Counted from the stretch's first letter, positions 1 through 7,809 are shown. The stretch is 17,552 nt of DNA from Rhodobacterales bacterium 34-62-10 (GCA_002282555.1 NCJR01000008.1:1-17552); one strand, 5' to 3'. Made by a program: numbers and translations. The notes: generated by a model from the sequence alone, not told the origin.

Positions 1-23
1 CTCCTCCATTGATGAGCGGTTGC

Positions 24-1301
24 TCAACGCTGAGCGCAGTGCCATCTGCCATCTGCCATCGTTGCAACCGGGGTCCCAATGGGCAACAGGGCTGCGCGGA
101 CATCCAGAAATCCATGCCCCCATTCCTCACTGTAATCATGGTAAAATCCGGAACCGGGGATGACTTCAAGCCGACCTGTTGCTGCAAAACCTTCGAACCC
201 GTTATCTGCTGTGGCTATCAGGCGGGCTCGCAGATCCTGTGGGGTGAGGTTGGGAAAAGCCTCGGCCAGTAAAGCAATCGCACCAGATACGACGGGTGCG
301 GAAAAGGATGTGCCTATGGCCAACGAGTAGCCTTGATTGTTGGGGTTATCATTGGCCGCCATCCAGGTTCCATCTGCGGCAATACACCACCGCGCAGCAT
401 CCAGACAGGCAGCAGAAACACGGTCGGCTCGCAGAACTCGCTCATTGTCGAATTCTGGAACACCATTTATTACCGCAAGCCAGCTTGTCTCCAATTCTGG
501 AGCGAATAGAGGAAGTGCTTCCATGATGGTGGATTGTGAATCACTTGAGTCATTGTTAGCTGCGAAAACAACAATCCCGTTTTGTGTGTAAGCGCGTAAG
601 GCCGTCAGATATTGGCGGTAGTTACCTTGCACAAATAGACGATCAAATTCGCTGGATGTCGCAGGAATCGTAGGAAAACCCCAAGAATTGTTTTGCACAA
701 CCGCGCCAACAGTTCGCGCAAGATCGGTTGCTTCCGCAAGGTTTGCGGCAGACGTGAAATTCCCAAAGAGTAACCTTGCACCCGGCGCCACACCGATCAT
801 CGTTGCTGAATTTCCCGCGGCGACCGATGCCACTGCCGTTCCGTGCGAAAGTGCGTCTCCGGACATGCCGCCGTCGATAATTCGTCCGGCTATTGTCTCG
901 TGCGTGGTTAAAAAGCCCTCATCCACGATCGCAATGGTTTGGCCAAGACCTGTCAACCCGACGGCGTGGGCATATTCGACACGCGAAGAAGCCAGCGAAT
1001 AGCTGTTGTAAAGCTGTTCCGTATCTTGGTTATGCTGGCGGTCCTCATTTGTGTCGACGTACCAGCTTATCTCTTGCTCTTTGTACTTTTGAGAGTTTCG
1101 CAGTTCGTTCGCTTTGTCCTCAAATGCAGCGAAACTCTCGACAAAAAAGGCTGTCAGTGCATTTGAGCTCAGGCGGCCTTCATTGATCGGCTCAAGCAGC
1201 GTAGTCAAGATGCTGTCTTGGCCATCACCACCACCGCAGCCCCCCAGAAACAGAGCGGCTGCTGTTGTGAACTGGAGCCTGCAAAAGGATCGGTGACCCA
1301 T
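24..1301 (-). CDS. S8 subtilisin-like serine protease, lipoprotein, autotransporter-like; frame closed by a 7-bp repeat
   Basis: A secreted serine endopeptidase of family S8. The triad is visible as Asp127 (IAIVDEGF), His153 (SHGTAVAS) and Ser332 (GTSFSAP), with Asn249 or Asn250 as likely oxyanion residue. The N-terminus has a lipobox (LGGC, Cys22) followed by a Gly/Asp-rich linker, so export and lipidation are expected. The start ATG has GGGAGA nine bases upstream. After the protease domain (roughly 105-405) comes GHGFLDVRAALLPIGT, which in related proteins is the hinge into an autotransporter linker and beta-barrel. Here the frame ends 17 residues later at a TGA. Removing one 7-bp unit of the repeat at 40-60 gives MADGTALSVEQPLINGG and leaves the frame open to the window edge. 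So this is a truncated, phase-off or mis-assembled form of a longer gene continuing left. Protease identity is firm; the autotransporter reading is inferred. NalP of Neisseria is a known phase-variable lipoprotein S8 autotransporter and a fair comparison. Confidence 0.85.
   Translation of the reverse strand: MGHRSFCRLQFTTAAALFLGGCGGGDGQDSILTTLLEPINEGRLSSNALTAFFVESFAAFEDKANELRNSQKYKEQEISWYVDTNEDRQHNQDTEQLYNSYSLASSRVEYAHAVGLTGLGQTIAIVDEGFLTTHETIAGRIIDGGMSGDALSHGTAVASVAAGNSATMIGVAPGARLLFGNFTSAANLAEATDLARTVGAVVQNNSWGFPTIPATSSEFDRLFVQGNYRQYLTALRAYTQNGIVVFAANNDSSDSQSTIMEALPLFAPELETSWLAVINGVPEFDNERVLRADRVSAACLDAARWCIAADGTWMAANDNPNNQGYSLAIGTSFSAPVVSGAIALLAEAFPNLTPQDLRARLIATADNGFEGFAATGRLEVIPGSGFYHDYSEEWGHGFLDVRAALLPIGTPVATMADGRWHCAQR
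40..60. repeat. Perfect 7-bp tandem repeat (TGCCATC)x3 inside the protease gene
   Basis: Three uninterrupted copies of TGCCATC, read as GATGGCA on the coding strand. Seven is not a multiple of three, so each unit gained or lost shifts the frame. With three copies the gene stops at 24-26; with two copies the frame runs off the left edge of the window. Seen directly; the switching role is inference. Confidence 0.9.
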
Positions 1302-1363
1302 GATGAGCGTTCTCCCATATGAAGCAGGCTAACCTGGCAGCACGACGCGTTGTGATTGGGTTC

Positions 1364-1394
1364 GATATCTTCAATATGGGAGTGGATAGATATC
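1364..1394. repeat. Inverted repeat GATATCT / AGATATC upstream of the protease gene
   Basis: Two perfect 7-bp arms separated by 17 bases, about 60 bases upstream of the protease start codon. The spacer contains ATATGGGAG, which recurs next to the protease start at 1312-1320 (on the other strand). It could be an operator or a chance dyad. The rest of 1302-1536 shows no gene I can support. Confidence 0.3.
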
Positions 1395-1536
1395 TGCGTG
1401 TCTGATTCTGGTTAAAGACGCCCTTGTGGTTCCTAGATGAACTTTTTATCGGGCGAAATTATGGCGGCGGTGTGGGCGGAAGCCGTGTGGAAACTAGCGT
1501 TTGTGGTAAAGTTACGCAAGGCAAGCAGAGGTGGAC

Positions 1537-1998
1537 ATGGCGGGTTTCATCGAGGGAGTTGATCGCCAATAGCGCTTTTTCCGGAAAATCTTGAGGACTG
1601 GGGGCGACGAAGAGCTCGATTTAACTTACCTCAAGTTCAGCCGTTCTGCTCCAGTGGTAAAGGGGCGCAACGTCAAAGTGATGCGAGTGATCGGCAAGCC
1701 GGGGCCGCATCACAAGACCATCGCGGATTTTCGGCGCGACAACGACGCGGGTATCCGCAACCCCTGCGCGCACTTCCTCGAACTATGTGGCCGGATCGGC
1801 ATGCTGAAGGGCGATTGCGTGACCATCGACGGCAGCAAGTGCAATGCTGTGTACCACTGCGACAAGGACTTTCCCAAGGGCAAGATTACACGCGGCTTTG
1901 CCCACCCCGAGGCTGATGTTGGTCGCTATATCAACGAGATCATCCTTATCGACCGCCAGAAAGAAGGCGACACCAAGACCCACATCATTCTGGTTTAG
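1537..1998 (+). pseudogene. IS1182-family transposase remnant
   Basis: The ATG at 1537 begins MAGFIEGVDRQ, the typical start of IS1182-family transposases, but a TAG follows at 1570-1572. In another frame the expected continuation ALFPENLEDW is still readable at about 1573-1602. From about 1611 the frame gives ELDL...FSRSAPVVKGR, then jumps to NVKVMRVIGKPGPHHKTIADFRRDN. The segment usually between them (the part around YHPAxLLKLYIYGYLNR in relatives) is absent. CGRIGMLKGDCVTIDGSK and DKDFPKGKI are also recognisable. After IDRQKEG the reading jumps to DTKTHIILV, which in relatives lies well downstream, and stops. So there is a nonsense codon or frameshift plus two internal deletions, and the C-terminal half is gone. 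Not functional. No flanking terminal repeats were identified. Confidence 0.8.
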
Positions 1999-2045
1999 CT
2001 AACACTGCTGGTTCACAGTGAGGATGGGTCGCAGGTAGAATCCAC

Positions 2046-2066
2046 GAAACCAAGAGACGCATGGTT
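2046..2066. repeat. Small inverted repeat AAACCA / TGGTTT
   Basis: Two 6-bp complementary arms around a 9-base loop in the gap between the transposase remnant and the caspase-like gene. No T run follows, so a terminator is not supported; chance is possible. Confidence 0.2.
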
Positions 2067-2132
2067 TGATCTCCATGTGCAACCCAGCCTTTAGAGATTA
2101 AGGTCTGGATAAGCCAATCGAAAGGGGTCGCC

Positions 2133-3821
2133 ATGAAAACCAGTTATCATTCTCTGGGCCACGCATTTGCATTTGTTGTATTGCTGTGCAAGCCCGCAGC
2201 AGCATGGGCCGAAAACCTTGCGCTAATTCTGACCAATAGCAACTACAGCAGCTACGACGAAGCGCAAGGCGTGGCGGACAGAGGTGCAATCGTCGATGCG
2301 TTCGAGGAGGCGGGATTTCGGATTATCGGGGCAAGCGATGTGTCAGCTGCCGACTTGCATGAGGCTGGACTCGAACTTCAGGCTGCGGTCCGGCGTGGTG
2401 ATGTGGATCGTATTGCCATCGTCTTGTCGGGGCACTTCGTGACCGGGGCGGCTGACAGCTGGTTGCTAGGGCGAGACGCGGATGAGGTATCGGCCATTAC
2501 TGCTGGGGCGGTGGGCCTGTCTGTCTCGGCCATGTCCGGGCTTGCAGGCGCATCGCCCGGACAGGCGCTTGTGGTTCTGATACCCGCCAGTGGTGGTGAG
2601 CTGCCGACCAGCAATGGGCTGATGCCTGGACTGGGCAGGTTTGACATCCCGCAAGGGGTCACGGTCGCGCAGGGACCGGCGCGGGACGTGGTGCGCTGGA
2701 TCGGTACATCGATCCTGAGTTCGAGCTTCAGTCTAACCGATGCGGCGCAGGCGGCGCCCGAAGAGATGCTGATCACGGGATTCCTGTCCGACAGGATCAG
2801 CTTTGTCGACGCCGGCACATCCGACGTCGCGCGACCAATCCCAGGCGTTCCATCGGCCTTGGCCGAGATGTCTTTATGGAATGCGGCCCGCGATATCGGA
2901 ACCGCCGCCGCCTTCGAGGGCTATCTGCAACGTTATCCACAGGGCCTGTTCGCTGCTGATGCGCGCATGCGCATCGTAGAGATGCGCACGACCCCACAAC
3001 AACAAGCCGAGGCAGGTGAGGCGGCCTTGGCGCTGAACCGCGAGGCTCGGCGCGATGTGCAGAGAGATTTGTCGCTTCTGGGGTTTAATCCGCGTGGGGT
3101 CGATGGAGTTTTCGGACCCGGATCACGGGCGGCCATCAGAGCACATCAGCGCAGTATAGGGCTCCCCGAAACGGGATTTCTGACTGCGGAACAGTTGCGC
3201 ATCCTGCGCCGGGATGCCTCTGTGCGAGCCGCCGAACTGGAGCGTGAGGCGCAGGAGCGCCGTGAGCAAGAAGAAACACAGGACCGCGCCTATTGGGACA
3301 GCATCGGGCGCGGTCAGGACGAGGCTGGCCTGCGGGCCTATCTGCAACGCTATCCTGACGGGCTGTTCGCGGATCTGGCGCAACAACGTCTGGACCAGAT
3401 CGACGACGATCGTCGCCAGCAGGCTGCCGCCGAGGAACGCACCCTGTGGGATCGAGTCCTCGAGCAGGACACGCCTGAGGCCTACCGTCAGTTCATGAAA
3501 ACTTTTCCGGGCAGCTCTTTCACCGATGCCGCACGCGCCCGACTGGCGCAGTTGGAGGCGGAGGACGGCAATAAGGCTGCAGTAGACGCAGCCCGCTCTG
3601 AGGAAGCGCAGGTCGCGGGCAGTCAGGTCGTGCGGGCACTTGTCGAGCAACGGCTGAACCAGATCGGACTGGTCCCCGGGCCGGTGGATGGCAACTTCGA
3701 CGAAGAAACGCGTCGTGCGATCCGGCGGTTCCAACAAGCCGCGGACCTGCCGGTAACGGGATATGTCTCGCAAGCAACGATGGTTAGGTTGCTGGCGGCA
3801 GGCACACTCCGGCGAAATTAG
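2133..3821 (+). CDS. Exported caspase-fold (peptidase C14-like) protein with peptidoglycan-binding domains, probably catalytically dead
   Basis: A 562-residue protein with a clear signal peptide (cleavage after AWA, about residue 26) and AAAGGGG six bases before the ATG. Residues 27-235 look like a caspase/metacaspase-like domain: NLALILTNSNY, the DADR-type segment (GVADRGAIVDAF), and LSGHF carrying the usual histidine (His101). The strand that normally ends DAC with the catalytic Cys reads VVLIPASGG, so a Ser (153) or other residue stands in that place and peptidase activity is doubtful. Three related ~35-residue repeats follow the pattern LW...YLQRYPxGLFAxxAxxRL (about 248-281, 387-420, 438-472). 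Two peptidoglycan-binding type 1 modules lie at about 306-358 (LLGFNPRGVDGVFGPGSRAAI) and 500-555. A charged helix (about 366-385) separates the blocks. It probably acts in the periplasm at the cell wall; the actual role is unknown. No operon partner. Confidence 0.75.
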   Translation: MKTSYHSLGHAFAFVVLLCKPAAAWAENLALILTNSNYSSYDEAQGVADRGAIVDAFEEAGFRIIGASDVSAADLHEAGLELQAAVRRGDVDRIAIVLSGHFVTGAADSWLLGRDADEVSAITAGAVGLSVSAMSGLAGASPGQALVVLIPASGGELPTSNGLMPGLGRFDIPQGVTVAQGPARDVVRWIGTSILSSSFSLTDAAQAAPEEMLITGFLSDRISFVDAGTSDVARPIPGVPSALAEMSLWNAARDIGTAAAFEGYLQRYPQGLFAADARMRIVEMRTTPQQQAEAGEAALALNREARRDVQRDLSLLGFNPRGVDGVFGPGSRAAIRAHQRSIGLPETGFLTAEQLRILRRDASVRAAELEREAQERREQEETQDRAYWDSIGRGQDEAGLRAYLQRYPDGLFADLAQQRLDQIDDDRRQQAAAEERTLWDRVLEQDTPEAYRQFMKTFPGSSFTDAARARLAQLEAEDGNKAAVDAARSEEAQVAGSQVVRALVEQRLNQIGLVPGPVDGNFDEETRRAIRRFQQAADLPVTGYVSQATMVRLLAAGTLRRN

Positions 3822-3831
3822 GTGAGTTCCG

Positions 3832-3841
3832 TTTCCGGAAA
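3832..3841. repeat. Perfect 10-bp palindrome TTTCCGGAAA after the caspase-like gene
   Basis: Ten bases downstream of the stop codon. It is short, has no loop and no T run, so it is not a typical terminator. The gap 3822-4029 otherwise has no recognisable gene. On the minus strand, 3915-4029 stays open beyond the stop of the next gene, but I do not recognise the translation. Confidence 0.25.
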
Positions 3842-4029
3842 ATAACACGAGTGAGTGTAAGTCGGTGCCAATTGGTGCAAGTGATTTTGGTTTTCAATTA
3901 GAACTGATTGGGTGGATACCCCTTCCGGACGACATCACAAAGCGCCAAGGCGATGTGGGTCACATAATCAGAGCCTGATGGCAGTGAGAGAGCGAAACGA
4001 TAGGCAGGCACCTTCTTTTCCTGATGAAT

Positions 4030-4305
4030 TCAGTGCAGATCCACCACATCAATCCAGTCGGCTTCGCCCTGAAAGAAGACGATCAGGAATCCGCCACCAC
4101 GGACATATGAGTTTAATTGTTCCCCGTGGGCCGCGATTCGCACACTGTCCATGGCGTCAGGAACGATAACGGCGTCATAGTGCGAGAGGTCGGTTTTTGG
4201 CAGATCATTGAGGTAAATCAGATCGTCGAGATAGTGCGAGAAGTCCTGAAAGCTGCGGGTTTGCGCACTGTTACCTGAATGAATGTAGGCGATCTTGCGG
4301 GTCAT
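4030..4305 (-). CDS. Short conserved hypothetical protein, probably C-terminally truncated; last gene of the ABC operon
   Basis: Starting at ATG 4305 it gives 91 residues, MTRKIAYIHSGNSAQTRSFQDF..., with later VPDAMDS and YVRGGGFLIVFFQGEADWIDVVDLH. The alternation of hydrophobic strands with GGGFLIVF resembles the first half of a class-I glutamine-amidotransferase-like or ThuA-like fold, but no catalytic Cys is seen. A TTG at 4320 overlapping the ATPase stop (TTGA) is an alternative start. It follows the ATPase by 11 bases and is surely co-transcribed. Relatives, as I recall them, are much longer, and this one ends in a TGA just where the sequence would be expected to continue. That suggests truncation at about 4030, next to a rearranged stretch. 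Function unknown. Confidence 0.55.
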   Translation of the reverse strand: MTRKIAYIHSGNSAQTRSFQDFSHYLDDLIYLNDLPKTDLSHYDAVIVPDAMDSVRIAAHGEQLNSYVRGGGFLIVFFQGEADWIDVVDLH

Positions 4306-4316
4306 AAAATCTTTGC

Positions 4317-5060
4317 TCAACGATCCTGCCTCAGGACGGGCATGTAGGTGAAATAGTCACTCCCAACAAAGTTCGCCTGGGCAATCCGCACATCGTACAG
4401 CGCGCTCAGGTTATCGGAGGTCACCACCGCGTCGACCGGGCCATGGATGAAGGCGGCCTTGCCGTTGATCAGCAACGCATCCGTCGCGATTTCGATCGCG
4501 TGCTGGGGCATATGGGTTGTGAACACGATCGTAATGCCATGATCGTGACACAAGCTGTAAAGCAGGTCGATGACCACACTCTGGTTCTTGTAGTCCAGTG
4601 CAGAACACGGTTCATCCAGAATCAGCAGATCACATTCCGATGCGAGTGCCTGCGCGATCATGACCAATTGTCTCTGACCACCACTCAGTGTGTTGAAGGT
4701 CTGGTCCTCGAGGTCAGAAATCTTCATCAGCGCAAACAGCCGACGAACGGCCTCATAATCCTGCTTGCCGGGCGACCCGAAGAGGCCGATACGCGCCGCA
4801 CGGCCCATCAGGGCGATATCCAAGACAGAATAGGAGAAAGGGACGTTGAACAACTGCGGCACATATCCCGGGCGACCACCAATGCGACAGGTTCCACGAT
4901 CAGGCGCAACAGTTCCTACCAACGTCGCCAGAAGTGACGTCTTGCCGATGCCGTTCCGGCCCAGCACGGCAAGAATGCCCCCCTTCTGCAACGCGAAGCT
5001 GCAGCCATCGAGGATGGTATTGCCCCCCCTGCTAACGACAAGGTCCTGCACCTCAATCAC
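4317..5060 (-). CDS. ABC transporter ATP-binding protein, FecE/BtuD type
   Basis: ATPase of a metal-chelate/vitamin importer. From GTG 5060 the protein has 247 residues: Walker A GRNGIGKT (about 34-41), Q-loop VPQL (about 69), signature LSGGQRQ (about 125), Walker B LLILDEP (about 145-150), D-loop SALD and H-loop TTHMP (His about 183). I chose the GTG because GGATGGGGCG lies directly upstream and the codon overlaps the permease stop; the longer open frame to 5120 only repeats permease sequence. It would power the permease encoded just upstream. Substrate class cannot be read from the ATPase. Confidence 0.88.
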   Translation of the reverse strand: MIEVQDLVVSRGGNTILDGCSFALQKGGILAVLGRNGIGKTSLLATLVGTVAPDRGTCRIGGRPGYVPQLFNVPFSYSVLDIALMGRAARIGLFGSPGKQDYEAVRRLFALMKISDLEDQTFNTLSGGQRQLVMIAQALASECDLLILDEPCSALDYKNQSVVIDLLYSLCHDHGITIVFTTHMPQHAIEIATDALLINGKAAFIHGPVDAVVTSDNLSALYDVRIAQANFVGSDYFTYMPVLRQDR

Positions 5061-6096
5061 CGCCCCATCCTCCGCCGGCTTGAAGCTTGCGCAGAATGAC
5101 CGCGAAGACCGGAACGCCAATCAGTGCGGTGATGATGCCAAGCGGGATTTCGGCCGTGGTCGCTGTGCGTGCAAGGTTGTCTACGAGTAGCAGGTAGATC
5201 GCACCGAGAACGCCACAAACCGGCATCATGCGCCCGTGGTTTGCGCCGACCATTGCCCTGGCGACATGCGGCATCACCAGCCCCACCCAGCCGATGATGC
5301 CACTGGTCGCGACCACTCCAGCAGAGATCATGGCGGTGGCTAGGAGCACCGTCCAGCGGACAGTTGCAACCGGCGCGCCCAGTGCCTGCGCGCGCTCTTC
5401 CCCCAGCGACATCAGATTGATTTGGAACCGCAGCATGTAGATAATGATCGTCGCGGGCAAAATCGCCACGCAAAGCAATATTAAATCAGCATAACCGACA
5501 GAAGCGATGCTGCCCATCAGCCAGTAGGTGATCGCTGGTAGTTTCTGGAACGGGTCTGCAAGAAGTTTTGCAATTGAAATGGCCGCCCCGAAAAACGCCG
5601 ATATTACAACACCGGCCAGGACCAATGTCAGCATTGACGTACGCCCGCCGACACTGGCCAGGAACTTGACGAAAACCACACTTGCAATTCCGAACCCGAA
5701 CGCAATGACGAGCAGGCCATAACCGCCGATACCAAGCAGGATGGCAAGCGTGCCACCAAATCCGGCACCCGCCGTCACGCCGATCACACCGGGGTCTACT
5801 AGCGGGTTCCGGAACAACCCCTGAAGTGCCGCCCCGGATATTGACAGGCCGAAGCCCATTAGAACCGCCGCAAAAATGCGTGGAAGCCGGACCTGCATGA
5901 CCACTGTCTCGGCCATGCCATCCCAGGTCGCGCTAGGCATCGAGATAAGCTTGCTCGACAAAATGGTCACAACGTCTGCTAATCGGATGTCGAAGCGACC
6001 AATGGTTACCGACACAAGCATCGCAAGGACGAGCGCGCACGACAATATGGGCAGCAACAACGCAGAGGCGCCTGAACGCCGGGTTACTCCTGACAT
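5053..6096 (-). CDS. FecCD-family ABC transporter permease
   Basis: Inner-membrane permease for iron-siderophore, haem, cobalamin or similar substrates. From ATG 6096 it has 347 residues, the usual length. It is strongly hydrophobic throughout (about ten membrane segments). The family signature GAALQGLFRNPLVDPGVIGV sits at about 88-107 and GWVGLVMPHVARAMVG in the C-terminal third, the region that contacts the ATPase. It follows the binding-protein gene by 11 bases and overlaps the ATPase start. The open frame extends upstream to 6159, but that part overlaps the binding-protein gene and is not membrane-like. Confidence 0.88.
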   Translation of the reverse strand: MSGVTRRSGASALLLPILSCALVLAMLVSVTIGRFDIRLADVVTILSSKLISMPSATWDGMAETVVMQVRLPRIFAAVLMGFGLSISGAALQGLFRNPLVDPGVIGVTAGAGFGGTLAILLGIGGYGLLVIAFGFGIASVVFVKFLASVGGRTSMLTLVLAGVVISAFFGAAISIAKLLADPFQKLPAITYWLMGSIASVGYADLILLCVAILPATIIIYMLRFQINLMSLGEERAQALGAPVATVRWTVLLATAMISAGVVATSGIIGWVGLVMPHVARAMVGANHGRMMPVCGVLGAIYLLLVDNLARTATTAEIPLGIITALIGVPVFAVILRKLQAGGGWGGD

Positions 6097-6107
6097 CGGA
6101 TTCTGGC

Positions 6108-7169
6108 CTAGTTGAAGCTGGCGCTGTAGCCGGCGGAGGGTCCATTCTGCTCCGTCCAAAGCACATGATCGAGTTGTTCATCGGTCAGGGCGATGTCGTA
6201 GATGGTCCGGTAGGCATCGCGAATATCGGCGCGAATGTCAGGTGCCGCCTCATCGCCATGGGCGACGACGGCAAGCCATGCCGAACTGAGATAGATTTCT
6301 GGCGCATCGGGTGAACCAGCGAAAGCCGGAATTCTGTAGACCCGCTTGTCCCTTACCGCGTTCAGTGATTGCAGGAGTTCATTGTCATAAAAGCTCTGCG
6401 GTGTAAGGTCATGGGCATAGGGCGGGATCAGGATGATGTCCGGGTTCCAGTTAAACAACTGTTCGAGATTGATCGACCTCCACCACTGACCAGTATCGTC
6501 TGCGGCAGCATTGATGACACCGCTCAAAGAAAGATCCTGCGAGCCGTTCGCAATGATTCGAAGCTGGTGGTCCGCAAACTGATCAATGTAGAGCGCGGTG
6601 ACGTTTTCCTCGGGCGCCATATCGCTGAAATGCGCCCTCATGGCTTCCACCGAAGAATCCTGAAGCGCGAGTATGGTCGATGCCCGGTCTTGCTCGCCGG
6701 TTACATATCCGGTCAGGGTGATGTAACCCCTGCGATCCTCTTCGCTACAGCAGTTCCAGCCTATCGCAGTCAGCCCCACGCGCTCGAGGCGCTCGATGTC
6801 CTCGGACATCCATTGAACCACAACATCCGGATTGAGCTCCAGAAGGGCCTCAATATTGGGAACAAAGCCTTCGATGGCGGCGCTGGGTGGCAACGCCCCC
6901 AGTTCTGGCAGCAGTTCACCATAGAGGCCTGCAACATAGTCGCGCGCGAAAAAACTCTGGTTGACGGATACGAGATTGTCCGCTGTTCCCCCCACCGCGC
7001 GGAAAAGGATCGGCCCAGAGCGTACGATTGTGGCGACCCGTTCAGGAGGCGAAGGCAAAGATATCTCGACACCCCGGTGATCTTCGAACCTGATAGGATC
7101 GGCCTGTACGGTACTTGTGGCACATACCACGAGTACAAAGCCTTTTACTGCTGTGACGACATGCTTCAT
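6108..7169 (-). CDS. Periplasmic substrate-binding protein of a FecCD-type ABC importer
   Basis: From ATG 7167-7169, preceded by GAGGGAAGG, it gives 353 residues with a signal peptide ending ...TSTVQA (about residue 23). The mature protein has the TroA/FhuD/BtuF-like two-lobe pattern: RFEDHRGVEISLPSPPERVATI at the start, IEALLELNPDVVVQW at the end of lobe one, a long linking helix, then FNWNPDIILI, VRDKRVYRIPA and SPDAPEIYLSSAWLA in lobe two. The last motif resembles binding proteins that use a lobe-two tryptophan near the ligand. An unusual NCC pair precedes SEEDRRGY. It captures the ligand for the permease and ATPase downstream. Substrate is undecided between an iron complex, a corrinoid and an oxyanion; the neighbouring bluB remnant makes a corrinoid worth considering but does not prove it. 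Confidence 0.8.
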   Translation of the reverse strand: MKHVVTAVKGFVLVVCATSTVQADPIRFEDHRGVEISLPSPPERVATIVRSGPILFRAVGGTADNLVSVNQSFFARDYVAGLYGELLPELGALPPSAAIEGFVPNIEALLELNPDVVVQWMSEDIERLERVGLTAIGWNCCSEEDRRGYITLTGYVTGEQDRASTILALQDSSVEAMRAHFSDMAPEENVTALYIDQFADHQLRIIANGSQDLSLSGVINAAADDTGQWWRSINLEQLFNWNPDIILIPPYAHDLTPQSFYDNELLQSLNAVRDKRVYRIPAFAGSPDAPEIYLSSAWLAVVAHGDEAAPDIRADIRDAYRTIYDIALTDEQLDHVLWTEQNGPSAGYSASFN

Positions 7170-7385
7170 GTAAGCCTTCCCTCGATCTGATTTGCCTGCT
7201 GTCAATCAATCGAAGGCTCGAAGTCTTAGCGCAATCCCGTGAACCCTCTGCGATCTGATGCAGAAATCTGTTTTGGCTGGGCGCGCTATAGTCGCTGGCT
7301 GAGAAACAAATACCTGAGTGAAACACAAAAGAAAAGTGAGAACTGAACGATCTGGCCAGATGTCCATACAGCGAATTGCAGAAGC

Positions 7386-7429
7386 GCTCTGAATAACGGG
7401 CTCTGACCCGGCAGTCGCCGCGCGGGTCA
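7386..7429. promoter_or_regulatory. Repeat cluster in the leader of the ABC operon (possible operator)
   Basis: A perfect dyad TGACCCG / CGGGTCA with 12 bases between arms (7404-7429) is overlapped by a direct repeat GCTCTGA at 7386-7392 and 7400-7406. It lies about 215-260 bases upstream of the binding-protein start. The wider gap 7170-7526 (about 357 bases) holds no gene I can support. I looked for a cobalamin riboswitch on the minus strand and did not find its conserved boxes. The promoter of the ABC operon must lie in this gap but no clear -35/-10 pair stands out. Confidence 0.35.
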
Positions 7430-7526
7430 TGAATGGCCGATTTTAGACGAAAACCTGTTGCCAAAACCTACCGGCCTAAAACGGTGGATTATGCGCAGAC
7501 AAACTGCAAAGAACTGTACAGTCAAA

Positions 7527-7802
7527 TCAGAGTGTTAACGACCGGCCTTTCCCCTCGAACGAAAGTCTGTCGGGTTCAGCAATCTTGCCACTGCGTCGGC
7601 GTGCGCATTGCCACTCGGTTCGGTGCAAAAGCGGGCGATCATCCGCGAACTCCGCGTGTCCCAGACAAAGATACCCTGTGAAAACCCAGCTTGTCGGCAC
7701 ATCGAAAAGAGATTGCACCGCGGCGGGTTCCAGAATTGACACCCAGCCAAGGCCGATGTTTTCGGTCCGGGCCGCCAGTACCGAGGTATTGTATTCTTGG
7801 CT
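7527..7802 (-). pseudogene. bluB: bluB 3' remnant (5,6-dimethylbenzimidazole synthase)
   Basis: The frame reads EYNTSVLAARTENIGLGWVS, then ILEPAAVQSLFDVPTSW, then GYLCLGHAEFADDRPLLHR before TEWQ. This matches the C-terminal third of BluB, the flavin-destroying enzyme that makes the lower ligand of vitamin B12. A stop codon precedes it in frame at 7803-7805, and the flavin-binding N-terminal two thirds are absent because queF ends at 7810. Six or so residues (the AIQTLW-like segment before LAAR) also appear to be missing. The last 20 residues do not look like a normal BluB end. I regard it as a deletion scar rather than a small gene. Confidence 0.6.
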
Positions 7803-7809
7803 TCATGCA

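Noticed and set aside
3123..3848. 241-codon minus-strand open frame
   Set aside because: Antisense to the caspase-like gene whose repeats and peptidoglycan-binding domains are real on the plus strand.
3900..4029. Additional insertion-sequence end downstream of the caspase-like gene
   Set aside because: The stretch looks foreign and is open on the minus strand, but I could not tie it to an IS family or find terminal repeats.
4443..4937. 164-codon plus-strand open frame
   Set aside because: Antisense to the ABC ATPase with intact Walker and signature motifs.
6369..7190. 273-codon plus-strand open frame
   Set aside because: Antisense to the binding protein gene; no recognisable domain and no ribosome binding site.
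7170..7526. Cobalamin riboswitch in the importer leader
   Set aside because: Looked for because of the bluB scar. GCCACTG occurs only on the plus strand at about 7586, in the wrong orientation and inside the bluB remnant; other B12 boxes are absent.
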